Assembly (NCBI RefSeq): GCF_004795835.1
Contig: NZ_CP039249.1
Span: 124,001 to 188,000 of the forward strand
Direction of reading: 5' to 3'
DNA length: 64,000 nucleotides
From: Sphingomonas sp. PAMC26645
Lineage (GTDB): Bacteria > Pseudomonadota > Alphaproteobacteria > Sphingomonadales > Sphingomonadaceae
Below are positions 43,847 through 52,434 of this stretch, piece after piece. Positions within the stretch are counted from its first letter, which is position 1. Every line of letters begins with the position of its first letter. Position numbers and translations under genes: made by a program. The notes under the pieces were generated by a model. The model had not been told where the DNA came from. It did no database searches and saw only the letters and a list, made by a program, of their open reading frames with translations.

Positions 43847-44716
43847 TCAGCCGCCTGCGCTCAGGTTCACTGCTGCGTACTTGCCGCGACGATCGACTTC
43901 GAGCTCGAACTCGAGCTTGTCGCCCTCGTTCAGCGTCGACATGCCGGCGCGCTCGACGGCCGAGATGTGGACGAATGCGTCAGGCTGTCCGTCGTCGCGC
44001 TGGATAAAGCCGAAGCCCTTCATCGCGTTGAAGAACTTGACCGTACCGGTCGCCTTCTCGCCGGTAAGCTGACGCTGTGCGCCACCTGCACCACCGTCAC
44101 GGTCGCGATCGCCACCACGGGGCGCGCCCGGGCCGGCATCACGGTCACGCGGCGGGCCGCGATCGGTGACGGCCATCGGCTCGCCGTCAATCTTCAGGTC
44201 GGTTGCCGAGATACGGCCGCCGCGATCGACGAGCGTGAAGCCGAGCGGTTGACCCTCGGCGAGAGCGACCATGCCGGCCTGCTCGACTGCGCTGATGTGG
44301 ACGAACACGTCCTCGCCGCCGTCATCGCGAACGACGAAGCCGAAGCCCTTCTGCGCGTTGAAGAACTTTACGACGCCCGTGCCTTCGCCGACAACCTGGG
44401 GAGGCATGCCGCGGCCACCGCCGCCGCCGCCACCGCCCGAGAAGCCGCCGCCACCGCCGCCGCCGCGGTAACCGCCGCCGCCGCCGCCGCTGCCGCCACC
44501 GAAGCTGCTGCCGCCGCCGTAGCTGCTGCCACCGCCGCCACCGTAGCTCGAGCCACCGCCGCCGCCATAGCTGCTACCGCCGCCGCCGCCGAACCGATCG
44601 CCGCCACCGCCAAAGCTGCTGCCGCCGCCGAACTCGTTGTCGCCGCCGCCGAAGCTGTCGCGCTTGTCGCGGCCACGCCCGCCACGGTTCCCGCGGCCAC
44701 CTTTATCGAAACCCAT
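43847..44716 (-). CDS. Double cold-shock-domain protein with glycine-rich N-terminus
   Basis: A 289-residue nucleic-acid-binding protein with two cold-shock domains. Residues 1-105 are a Gly-rich tail with Arg-Gly pairs at the start and repeated GGGGGSSYG units, probably disordered. CSD1 starts near residue 112 (GVVKFFNAQKGFGFVVRDDG, then DVFVHISAVE) and CSD2 near 225 (GTVKFFNAMKGFGFIQRDDG, then AFVHISAVERAG); both keep the RNP1 KGFGF and RNP2 FVHI motifs. Double-CSD proteins occur in alphaproteobacteria, but this long Gly tail is unusual. A role as RNA chaperone in cold or stress is inferred. Confidence 0.9.
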   Translation of the reverse strand: MGFDKGGRGNRGGRGRDKRDSFGGGDNEFGGGSSFGGGGDRFGGGGGSSYGGGGGSSYGGGGGSSYGGGSSFGGGSGGGGGGYRGGGGGGGFSGGGGGGGGRGMPPQVVGEGTGVVKFFNAQKGFGFVVRDDGGEDVFVHISAVEQAGMVALAEGQPLGFTLVDRGGRISATDLKIDGEPMAVTDRGPPRDRDAGPGAPRGGDRDRDGGAGGAQRQLTGEKATGTVKFFNAMKGFGFIQRDDGQPDAFVHISAVERAGMSTLNEGDKLEFELEVDRRGKYAAVNLSAGG

Positions 44717-45018
44717 AAGCTCTGTTCGTCTTCCCGGTTCGCCCGCAAATTTCTCAAAACCCTTGTGCCGGACGACGAACGCAGGTTTTCCAGCGCGAAA
44801 CCTTTTGCGCCTTGAGGGGACCCTTAGCGCAAAATACAAGCCGTCGCGAATAGATTCTGATCCGAGGACGCTCGATTTGGATCGATACTGGCGCAAGTGT
44901 CGCGCGCCAGCCACGACTCGTCGCATCAACGATCGCAAAGCCTTCTTGTCGCCTGATTTGGATCGGTGACGCATATAGAGGCATTGAGCGTTAAGCTTCG
45001 GGCGGCTACGGCCGGCGC
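44717..45018. other. Intergenic region between divergent cold-shock and RNase D genes
   Basis: The 302 bases contain no convincing gene. They must hold the promoters of both divergent genes, and part may be a long 5' leader of the cold-shock gene. An 11-base direct repeat, GATTTGGATCG, occurs at 44874 and 44955. No clear terminator or riboswitch was found. Confidence 0.4.
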
Positions 45019-45639
45019 ATGACAGTTCATCTCCACGAAGGCGACATTCCCGCCGACCTGTTCGCGGCCGGCGCCGCGATCGCCGTCGATACCGAGACGA
45101 TGGGGCTGATCACGCCCCGCGACCGGTTGTGCCTCGTCCAGCTTTCCGATGGCGGGCCCGACGAGCACCTCGTCCGATTCGCCGCGGGTGCCGGCTACGA
45201 CGCACCGAACCTGAAGGCCCTGCTGGCCGATCCGGCGCGCGTGAAGCTCTATCATTTCGGCCGGTTCGACATCGCGGCGGTCCAATATTATCTCGGGGTG
45301 GTCGCGGCACCGGTATATTGCACCAAGATCGCATCGCGGCTGGTGCGGACCTACACCGATCGTCACGGTCTCAAGGAAATCGTCCGCGAACTGCTCGGCC
45401 AGGACATCTCGAAGCAGCAGCAGTCGTCCGACTGGGGCAGCCCCGAACTGTCCGAGGCGCAGAAGGATTACGCGGCGTCGGACGTCCGCTTTCTCCACCG
45501 GCTGCGGACCGAACTCGACAAGCGATTGATTCGCGAAGGCCGGATGGAGCTCGCGCAGGCCTGCTTCGACTTCCTGCCGACTCGTGCCGCGCTGGATATT
45601 GCCGGCTGGCCCGAAATCGACATTTTCGCACACGCATGA
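45019..45639 (+). CDS. rnd: Ribonuclease D-like 3'-5' exonuclease
   Basis: A 206-residue DEDD exonuclease domain. Motif I is AIAVDTETMGL near residue 20 (Asp, Glu), motif II is LYHFGRFDIAAV near residue 77 (Asp), and motif III is KDYAASDVRFLHRL near residue 155 with Tyr and Asp. There are no HRDC domains, so it is half the size of E. coli RNase D and resembles the short alphaproteobacterial form. It trims the 3' ends of structured RNA. Its last four bases overlap the lptC start. Confidence 0.9.
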   Translation: MTVHLHEGDIPADLFAAGAAIAVDTETMGLITPRDRLCLVQLSDGGPDEHLVRFAAGAGYDAPNLKALLADPARVKLYHFGRFDIAAVQYYLGVVAAPVYCTKIASRLVRTYTDRHGLKEIVRELLGQDISKQQQSSDWGSPELSEAQKDYAASDVRFLHRLRTELDKRLIREGRMELAQACFDFLPTRAALDIAGWPEIDIFAHA

Positions 45640-46292
45640 TCGAAGTTCCGCCGCCCTCCCCCGTCGCCCGTCGCGTGCGGACCGCGCGCCAGGACTGGGC
45701 TGCGCCCGGTGGCAGCCACGATCGGTTCGTGGCGATCGCCCGTGTTGGGCTGCCGACCGCGATCGGCGTGCTGGCGGCGTTCCTGGTGATGGCACCGCTC
45801 ACCGCGGGCGGCGACGTGTCGTTCCTGCTCGACAAGAACAAGGTCGACGTCGCGCAGGAGCGGATGAAGACGCAGGTGGCGCGCTATCGCGGTGAGGACA
45901 CGAAGGGCCAGGCATTCACGCTCGACGCGGCCTCGGCGATCCAGAAGAGCTCGGCCGAGCCGATCGTCCAGCTCAATCAGCTCGCCGCGCAGATCCAGCT
46001 GACCGACGGCCCCGCCAACATCAAGGCGAACACCGGCCGCTACGACATGGACACCGAGAAGGTGCAGTTGTTCGGGCCGCTGAACGCCACCGCAGCAGGC
46101 GGCTACGACCTGAAGACCACCAACGCGACGATCGACATGAAGGCGCGTACGCTCGAAAGCGGCGGGGCTGCGACCGGCACCGTCCAGCAGGGCACGTTCA
46201 GCGCGAACAAGCTGCGCGCGAACCTGGAAGAGCGGACCGTGACGCTCGATGGCAATGCGCGCTTGCGGATCATCCCCAGAGGGCCGAAATAG
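45636..46292 (+). CDS. lptC: LPS export protein LptC
   Basis: A 218-residue bitopic protein of the LPS transport bridge. One helix near residues 33-53 (VGLPTAIGVLAAFLVMAPL) anchors it, and the rest is the periplasmic jellyroll with AASAIQKSSAEPIVQLNQLAAQI and TLDGNARLRI near the end. It hands lipopolysaccharide from the LptBFG transporter to LptA. The ATG overlaps the rnd stop, and lptA follows after five bases. Confidence 0.88.
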   Translation: MIEVPPPSPVARRVRTARQDWAAPGGSHDRFVAIARVGLPTAIGVLAAFLVMAPLTAGGDVSFLLDKNKVDVAQERMKTQVARYRGEDTKGQAFTLDAASAIQKSSAEPIVQLNQLAAQIQLTDGPANIKANTGRYDMDTEKVQLFGPLNATAAGGYDLKTTNATIDMKARTLESGGAATGTVQQGTFSANKLRANLEERTVTLDGNARLRIIPRGPK

Positions 46293-46297
46293 CCGCC

Positions 46298-46846
46298 ATG
46301 CGCGCTCCCCACATCCTTGCCGGCTTGTCTGCCCTTTTGCTCTCCACGACCACGGTCGCGCAGCAACCGCACAACTCCAACGCCCCGATCAATTTCGGCG
46401 CGGATCATATCGAATTGCAGGACAAGGCGAACCGCGCGATCCTGTCGGGCAACGTCGCGGTTAAGCAGGCCGAGATGACGCTGAACTCGGCGCGAATGAC
46501 GGTGGCGTATACCGGCCAGGTGATCGGCGGGAACCCGCAAGTCTCGCGGCTCGACGCGTCGGGAGGCGTGATCGTCAAGCGTCCAGACCAGACCGCGCGA
46601 AGCCAGTATGCGATCTACGATCTCAACCGGCGCGTCATCACGATGCTCGGCGCGGTCACGCTGACGCAGGCGGGGAACACCGTGAACGGCGGGCGCCTGA
46701 CGATGAACCTCGACACCGGGCGTTCGGTGATTGACGGGTCGTCGGTCGCCGGCGGCAGCGCTGGCGGATCGGCAGCGAGTGGAGGCACCGTTACGCAGAC
46801 CGGTGGCCGCGTGACCGGTACGTTCTCGGTCCCCAAGCGCAACTGA
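46298..46846 (+). CDS. lptA: LPS export periplasmic protein LptA
   Basis: A 182-residue exported protein with signal peptide ILAGLSALLLSTTTVAQ. The OstA/LptA jellyroll follows: NFGADHIELQDKANRAILSG, AEMTLNSARMTVAY and NRRVITMLGAVTLTQAGNTV. The C-terminus is Gly- and Ser-rich (AGGSAGGSAASGGT). LptA forms the periplasmic bridge that carries LPS to the outer membrane. It is placed between lptC and lptB as is usual. Confidence 0.92.
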   Translation: MRAPHILAGLSALLLSTTTVAQQPHNSNAPINFGADHIELQDKANRAILSGNVAVKQAEMTLNSARMTVAYTGQVIGGNPQVSRLDASGGVIVKRPDQTARSQYAIYDLNRRVITMLGAVTLTQAGNTVNGGRLTMNLDTGRSVIDGSSVAGGSAGGSAASGGTVTQTGGRVTGTFSVPKRN

Positions 46847-46954
46847 GCGTGTGAGCATGTCGCGAGGGCTTCCCTCGAACGGCGCGCTCCTGCATGTTTC
46901 CTGCCAAACCCCCGCCGAGTGTTCGGCGACTGATTATTGCGAGGGCCTGATCCC

Positions 46955-47737
46955 ATGGACGCCACCACGCTGCCCCCGATCGAGGACGTCGCCCCGATTT
47001 CCGAGCCTCCGGTGAACAACGGGCTCCAGGTCGTCTCGATCGCGAAGTCCTACGACAAGCGCGTCGTGTTGACCGACGTGTCGGTGTCGGTCGGGCGCGG
47101 TGAAGTCGTCGGGCTGCTCGGGCCCAACGGCGCGGGCAAGACGACGTGCTTCTATTCGGTGATGGGCCTGGTGAAGCCGGATTCGGGCCGCATCATGCTC
47201 GACGGCGAGGACATCACGAAGCTGCCGATGTACCGACGCGCGATCCTGGGCCTGGGCTATCTGCCGCAGGAGACGTCGATCTTCCGCGGGCTGACGATCG
47301 AGAAGAACATCCTGACCGTGCTGGAGCTGTCCGAGCCGGACAAGGCGGCGCGCCAGCGGAAACTTGATACGCTGCTGGAGGAGTTCGGTTTGACTCGGCT
47401 CCGTGCTGCACCGGCGATGGCGCTGTCGGGTGGCGAGCGGCGGCGTGCGGAAATCGCGCGCGCGCTGGCGGCGGATCCGTCGATCATGCTGCTCGACGAG
47501 CCGTTCGCGGGCATCGATCCGATCTCGATCGCCGACATCCGCGACCTGGTGAAGGATCTGAAGCGCCGCGACATCGGCGTGCTGATCACCGACCACAACG
47601 TCCGCGAGACGCTGGAAATCGTCGACCGCGCGTACATCATCTATGACGGCCGGGTGCTGTTCTCCGGCTCGCCCGAGGAACTGGTCGCGGATGCCAACGT
47701 CCGGCGCCTGTACCTCGGCGAAGGCTTCTCGCTTTAA
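46955..47737 (+). CDS. lptB: LPS export ABC transporter ATPase LptB
   Basis: A 260-residue ABC ATPase that powers LPS extraction from the inner membrane. The Walker A motif is GLLGPNGAGKTTCFYSV near residue 56, the Q-loop is LGYLPQETSIFRGL, the signature is ALSGGERRRAEIARALA near residue 157, Walker B is IMLLDEPFAGIDP and the switch His is in VLITDHNVRE. The start is the ATG before DATTLPP; about 18 acidic residues precede the ABC core. It follows lptA after a 108-base gap. Confidence 0.96.
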   Translation: MDATTLPPIEDVAPISEPPVNNGLQVVSIAKSYDKRVVLTDVSVSVGRGEVVGLLGPNGAGKTTCFYSVMGLVKPDSGRIMLDGEDITKLPMYRRAILGLGYLPQETSIFRGLTIEKNILTVLELSEPDKAARQRKLDTLLEEFGLTRLRAAPAMALSGGERRRAEIARALAADPSIMLLDEPFAGIDPISIADIRDLVKDLKRRDIGVLITDHNVRETLEIVDRAYIIYDGRVLFSGSPEELVADANVRRLYLGEGFSL

Positions 47738-47757
47738 GCCGATGGATACGCCCCTTT

Positions 47758-47834
47758 CTCCGTTCGCCCTGAGCGAAGTCGAAGGGCTGCCGCGTGAGCC
47801 GGTGCTTCGACTTCGCTCAGCACGAACGGACGGG
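47758..47834. repeat. Palindromic repeat immediately before rpoN
   Basis: Arms CCGTTCGCCCTGAGCGAAGT with CGAAGGGC and CTTCGACTTCGCTCAGCACG with AACGG form a stem of about 28 pairs with few mismatches, closed by about 16 bases. It fills the gap from lptB to rpoN and ends six bases before the rpoN start codon. A transcript hairpin here would cover the ribosome-binding region of rpoN if transcribed from lptB. Confidence 0.7.
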
Positions 47835-47839
47835 GTGGC

Positions 47840-49339
47840 ATGAGCCTCGCCCCTCGCCTGGACATCCGCCAGTCGCAGTCGCTGGTGATGACCCCGCAGC
47901 TCCAGCAGGCGATCAAGCTGTTGGCGCTGTCGAACCTCGAGATCGAGGGATTCATCGCCGAGGAGGTCGAGCGCAACCCGTTGCTCGAAGCCAGCGCCGC
48001 CGAGGATAGCGACGCGCCCGACCGCGAACCCGCCCCCGAAGTCCGCGACGAACGCGTCGCCGCCGACGAATTGGTCTCCGGTACGGGTAGCGGCGACGAA
48101 CCGACGCTCGACGTCGACTACGCCACCGAAAGCCACCAGCAGGACAGCGTCGCCGACGGCGGCAGCGGGATGGACGGCGCGCTGTCGATGACCGGCGCGA
48201 GCGCGGGCGGCGCAGGCGGCGAGGACGGCCCCGATCTCGACGCGTTCGCCGATACCAGCCTCAGCCTCGCGGATCACCTGCTTGCCCAAGCCGGCCCTGC
48301 CATCCCGCACGAAGACGCGTTCATCGCCGCGCATCTGATCGACCAGATCGACGAGGCGGGATACCTGACCGTGTCGCTGCTCGACATCGCCAACCGGCTC
48401 GGCGTGCCGCTGGTCCGCGTCGAGCGCGTGCTGGCGACGATCCAGACGTTCGACCCGACCGGCGTCGGTGCGCGCGATCTATCGGAATGCCTCGCATTGC
48501 AGGCGCGCGAGGCGGACCGTTACGACCCTTGCATGGCGCGGTTGATCGACAACCTTGACCTGCTTGCGCGCGGCGAACTGACGCGGCTGAAGCGGATGTG
48601 CGATGTCGACGACGAGGACATGGCCGACATGATCCGCGAACTGCGCGGTTATGACCCGAAACCGGGGTGCCGATACGGGGGCGAACCGGCGCAGTCGGTG
48701 ACGCCCGACCTGTTCGTGGCGCGGACCAAGGCGGGCTGGGCGATCGAGATCAACGCCACCACGCTGCCGCGCGTGCTGGTCAACCGCAGCTATTATACCG
48801 AGCTGTTGGGCGGGCAGCAGGACAAGGCGTCGAAGGCTTGGCTGAGTGATTGCCTCGCGAGCGCGAACTGGCTGGTGAAGGCGCTCGACCAGCGCCAGCG
48901 GACGATCATCAAGGTCGCGACCGAGATCGTGAAGCAGCAGGAGGCGTTCTTCCTGAAGGGCGTCGCGCATCTCCGCCCGCTGACGCTGCGCCAGGTGGCC
49001 GACGCTATCGAGATGCACGAATCGACCGTCAGCCGCGTGACGAGCAACAAATACGTGTCGTGCGCGCGCGGGCTGTACGAGCTGAAATACTTCTTCACGA
49101 GCGCGATCCAGTCCGCGGACGGCGGCGAGGCAGTATCGGCGCAGGCGGTGAAATCGGCGATCCGGGCGCTGATCGATACCGAGGGTGCGAAGATCTTGTC
49201 GGATGACACGCTGGTCGATTTGCTCAACGCGAAGGGCTTCGACATCGCGCGCAGGACCGTCGCCAAGTACCGCGAGGCGCTCGGGATCGGAAGTTCGGTA
49301 CAGCGGCGGCGTGCAAAAGCGCTGGAGGGGGTTCGGTAG
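47840..49339 (+). CDS. rpoN: RNA polymerase sigma-54 factor
   Basis: A 499-residue sigma-54. Region I at the start is Gln- and Leu-rich (LDIRQSQSLVMTPQLQQAIK), region II is acidic (about residues 50-130), and region III holds the core-binding part, the helix-turn-helix near LRQVADAIEMHESTVSR and the RpoN box ARRTVAKYREALGI near the C-terminus. It needs an AAA+ activator to open promoters and usually controls nitrogen and other accessory functions. It follows lptB, the standard alphaproteobacterial order, with a palindromic repeat between. Confidence 0.97.
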   Translation: MSLAPRLDIRQSQSLVMTPQLQQAIKLLALSNLEIEGFIAEEVERNPLLEASAAEDSDAPDREPAPEVRDERVAADELVSGTGSGDEPTLDVDYATESHQQDSVADGGSGMDGALSMTGASAGGAGGEDGPDLDAFADTSLSLADHLLAQAGPAIPHEDAFIAAHLIDQIDEAGYLTVSLLDIANRLGVPLVRVERVLATIQTFDPTGVGARDLSECLALQAREADRYDPCMARLIDNLDLLARGELTRLKRMCDVDDEDMADMIRELRGYDPKPGCRYGGEPAQSVTPDLFVARTKAGWAIEINATTLPRVLVNRSYYTELLGGQQDKASKAWLSDCLASANWLVKALDQRQRTIIKVATEIVKQQEAFFLKGVAHLRPLTLRQVADAIEMHESTVSRVTSNKYVSCARGLYELKYFFTSAIQSADGGEAVSAQAVKSAIRALIDTEGAKILSDDTLVDLLNAKGFDIARRTVAKYREALGIGSSVQRRRAKALEGVR

Positions 49340-49379
49340 GCGTTGCGCGTGGGTGGGAGGATTACGTTTCGAAAGAGAG

Positions 49380-49485
49380 CACCACCCCGGCGGAGGCCGG
49401 GGCCCAGTTGGAGGGTCCTAAGTAACGACGCGCAACATCCCTCAGCTACGTTTCCCAACTGGGCCCCGGCCTTCGCCGGGGTGGC
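49380..49485. repeat. 108-base long palindromic repeat, copy 2
   Basis: Same architecture as the copies at 26197 and 56475, but the inner pair reads CCCAGTTGG/CCAACTGGG instead of CCCAATTGG/CCAATTGGG. Both sides changed so that pairing is kept. It lies between the convergent rpoN and S10 peptidase genes. Confidence 0.85.
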
Positions 49486-49500
49486 GTACTCAGGAATGGC

Positions 49501-51141
49501 TCAGTTCGGAACCTGCCCCGAGTCCCCCGCCCCCGACACGCTCGCGCCACCCGGTGGCGTTGCGCTACGCGCCTCGCCGATCGCCTGATCATACCAGCGC
49601 GCCAGGTCCGCCTTCATCTGGTGCAGCGCCTCGGGGTTGAGATACGTCATGTGCCCCGCGGGATAATAGCGAAACGCCAGGTTCCGCTGCCGTGACGGGT
49701 CGAGCATCATGTGCCCGAGATCGTTCTCCGTCCCGAAGAATGGCGTCGCCATGTCGTAATAGCCGTTCATCGACAGCACGTTGAGATACGGATTCTCACG
49801 CATCGCCGCGGCGAGGTCGACCGCGGTATTCGGGTTGTTCTGCGACTGGCCGCCACGACCCGGCGCATCGTGCTTCCAGTTCCACGTCCAGCCGGGCGCG
49901 TCACGCGCGCTGAGGCGGTACGGCATCTCGGTCTTGTAGCCGAGCGTGTGCGTCACGTAATCGTTGAACGTGGCGATGAACGCGCCGGCGATCGCGGTGT
50001 CCGACGCATCGGCCTCGGGCCGCTCGCCCGCCGCATCGCTGTCGACGCCGGTGTAGCGCGAGTCGAACCGGCCGAGCGTCAGCCGCTGATCGCGCAACAG
50101 TTCCTTCTGGAAGCGGGCGAGATCGATGCGCAGGTTGGCGCGCTTGATGAAGTCGGGCGAGATGCCGATCAGCTGGCTCATCCGGTTGGCGACCGCATCG
50201 CGCTCCGCATCCGAGATCGTCTGCCCCTTCGACAGCGCCGCCGCGTACGGCCCGGTCGCGAATGCACGCGCTTCGGCGACCGTGGTGGCGACGTCGGCAG
50301 GGCGGTTCTGGAGGCGGTTATGGTACCACGCGCTCGCCGCATAGCTCGGCAGATAGTTGAGGTAGATCTCGTCGAGCCCAGGCTGCCTGTATCCATAATT
50401 CATGATCGACGACAGCAGCACGACGCCGTTGAGCGCCATCCCGCGATCCTGCAACTGGTATGCGAGCGCACCCGAGCGCGTGGTGCCGTAGCTTTCGCCG
50501 AACAGGAACTTCGGGCTGTTCCAGCGACCGTACTTGGTAGCGTAGCGCAGGATGCCCTTGGCGAACGCGTCGGCATCCTCGTCAACGCCGTAGAACGCGG
50601 AGGGCTTGGTATCGCCGAGCGGCCGCGAATACCCGGTGCCGACTGCGTCGATGAACACCATGTCGGTCTTGTCGAGCAACGTGTCGGGATTGGGACCAAA
50701 ATCGTACGGCGCGGGCTTGATGTATTCGGGGTTGGCCGTGCGCAGCCGAACCGGCGCGAACGAGCCCATGTGCAGCCAGAAACTGGGTGAGCCCGGCCCA
50801 CCATTGTAGAAGAACGTCACTGGGCGTTTGGTGCCGGGCTTCACGCCGTCGAGCGTGTAGCCGGTGTAGAACAGGCTGGCGGTCGGCTTGCCCTCGGTAT
50901 CGCGCAGCGTCAGCGTGCCGACAGTCGCGGTATAGCCGAGCGACTTGCCGCCGACGGTGACGCGCCCCTTCGACTTGACCTCCTGCTCGGCGATGGGAGC
51001 GTTGGCGTAGTCCGCCTCCGCCTCGGCCTTCATCCGGTCGGCGTTGGTCTCGGACTTGTCCTTCTTCGGCGCGTCCTGCGCGACGGCGGTGGTGGAAAGC
51101 GCGAGCAGCAACAGAGCGGCGAACTTGGTCGAACGGGCCAC
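49501..51141 (-). CDS. Exported S10 family serine carboxypeptidase
   Basis: A 546-residue enzyme. The signal peptide is FAALLLLALSTTAVAQ. The catalytic Ser is in LFGESYGTTRSG near residue 210, the Asp is in NGYYDMATPF near 445 and the His is in PAGHMTYL near 505; YNGGPGSPSFWLHMG near residue 125 is the S10 oxyanion loop. It removes C-terminal residues from peptides in the periplasm or outside the cell. The start is a GTG with AAGGA eight bases upstream. Confidence 0.92.
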   Translation of the reverse strand: MARSTKFAALLLLALSTTAVAQDAPKKDKSETNADRMKAEAEADYANAPIAEQEVKSKGRVTVGGKSLGYTATVGTLTLRDTEGKPTASLFYTGYTLDGVKPGTKRPVTFFYNGGPGSPSFWLHMGSFAPVRLRTANPEYIKPAPYDFGPNPDTLLDKTDMVFIDAVGTGYSRPLGDTKPSAFYGVDEDADAFAKGILRYATKYGRWNSPKFLFGESYGTTRSGALAYQLQDRGMALNGVVLLSSIMNYGYRQPGLDEIYLNYLPSYAASAWYHNRLQNRPADVATTVAEARAFATGPYAAALSKGQTISDAERDAVANRMSQLIGISPDFIKRANLRIDLARFQKELLRDQRLTLGRFDSRYTGVDSDAAGERPEADASDTAIAGAFIATFNDYVTHTLGYKTEMPYRLSARDAPGWTWNWKHDAPGRGGQSQNNPNTAVDLAAAMRENPYLNVLSMNGYYDMATPFFGTENDLGHMMLDPSRQRNLAFRYYPAGHMTYLNPEALHQMKADLARWYDQAIGEARSATPPGGASVSGAGDSGQVPN

Positions 51142-51203
51142 GGGATATCCTTGCGACAGAAGCGATACCCTATCCTGCCGCAGCCTCCACAAAGCGCAAG
51201 GGC

Positions 51204-52202
51204 TCAGTCGTCCTCGTCCTCGAACCCCACCAGCGCGAGCGCGCGTGCCTTGATCTGGCGGGTCATGCACCAGTGGACCAGCGCGTCCTCGCGGCCGTGC
51301 GTGACCCATACCTCGCGGGGCGCGATCTCGGTGAGCGTAGCGATCAGTTCGTCCCAGTCGGCATGATCGCTGAGGATCAGCGGCAGTTCGACGTTCTTCT
51401 GGCGCGCACGGCCCCGGACACGCATCCAGCCGCTGGCCATCGCGGTGATCGGATCGGGCAGCCGCCGCGACCAGCGATCGTTGAGCGCGCCGGGCGGGCA
51501 CATCACGACATGCCCCGCCATGTCCGCCTTCTTCGCATCGGCGACAGGGAGGAGTTCGCCGAGCCTGACGCCGTGCTCGGCATACAGGTCGCAGAGACGT
51601 TGCAACGCGCCGTGGATGTAGATCGGCGCTTCATGCCCGCGTTCGCGGAGTTCGGCGATCACGCGTTGCGCCTTGCCGAGCGCGTAGGCGCCGACGACGA
51701 CGCAGCGATCGGGGTTGGCGTGGAGGGCGGCGATCAGCTTGTCGATCTCGTCGCCGGTGTCGGGGTGGCGGAAAACCGGCAGGCCGAACGTGGCTTCGGT
51801 GATGAAGACGTCGCATTTGACGGGTTCGAACGGGGTGCAGGTCGGGTCCGAGCGGCGTTTGTAATCGCCCGAGACGACGATCCGTTCGCCGCGATAGTCG
51901 AGCACGATCTGTGCGGAGCCGAGGACGTGACCGGCAGGCACGAAGCCGATGTCCACCTCTCCCATGCGGATCGTCTCGCCATATGCGACCGGGTTGCCGG
52001 CTTGCGGGCCATAGCGCGCATCCATGATCGCGAGCGTCTCAGGCGTGGCCCAAACGGCCTCGTGGCCACCGCGGGCATGATCGGCATGGCCGTGCGTAAC
52101 GAGTGCCTTGGCTGTGGGGATCGAGGGGTCGATCCACGCGTCGATCGGCTTGACGAGGATGCCGTGCGGATGCGGTTCGAGCCAGTCGCCGAGTTTTGCC
52201 AT
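51204..52202 (-). CDS. Ligase-associated DNA damage response exonuclease (MBL fold)
   Basis: A 332-residue metallo-beta-lactamase/beta-CASP nuclease. The metal motif is LVTHGHADHARGG near residue 38, with further ligands in FVPAGHVLGSAQ near residue 90, VVSGDYKR near 112, and the beta-CASP signatures LPLILSDHADWDELI and EVWVTHGRED in the C-terminal part. In other bacteria this protein is encoded together with the ATP ligase, the Lhr helicase and PdeM. The ATG is directly at the start of the family match. It is divergent from the signal-peptidase-like gene. Confidence 0.9.
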   Translation of the reverse strand: MAKLGDWLEPHPHGILVKPIDAWIDPSIPTAKALVTHGHADHARGGHEAVWATPETLAIMDARYGPQAGNPVAYGETIRMGEVDIGFVPAGHVLGSAQIVLDYRGERIVVSGDYKRRSDPTCTPFEPVKCDVFITEATFGLPVFRHPDTGDEIDKLIAALHANPDRCVVVGAYALGKAQRVIAELRERGHEAPIYIHGALQRLCDLYAEHGVRLGELLPVADAKKADMAGHVVMCPPGALNDRWSRRLPDPITAMASGWMRVRGRARQKNVELPLILSDHADWDELIATLTEIAPREVWVTHGREDALVHWCMTRQIKARALALVGFEDEDD

Positions 52203-52434
52203 GCCAGTACTACGCGTGAACCGGGCGTGCGGTGCCAGCATTGTCTCGCGCCCAGTGTCCCGTACGATGCGCGCGCTCACCGGGGGGATGTCGCATAAAC
52301 GATACGATAGAAAACCCGGTCGACCGGCGAAGCGTGCCAGCACGGGTCGGCGTCGCCGCGCTCAACCTGATCTTGCCCGGACTCGGGCTGATCCGCGTCG
52401 GCGATCGGCGCGGCGCGGCGCGGCGCTGACTTTC

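Noticed and set aside
44368..44815. Alanine-rich frames across the Gly-rich part of the cold-shock gene
   Set aside because: They come from GCC/CCG repeats read in other frames; the minus-strand frame with two cold-shock domains is the real gene.
52291..52434. Arginine-rich N-terminus of the signal-peptidase-like frame
   Set aside because: Residues such as SHKRYDRKPGRPAKRAS are out-of-frame-like, while another frame over the same bases gives a hydrophobic helix typical of the family; hence the frameshift reading.
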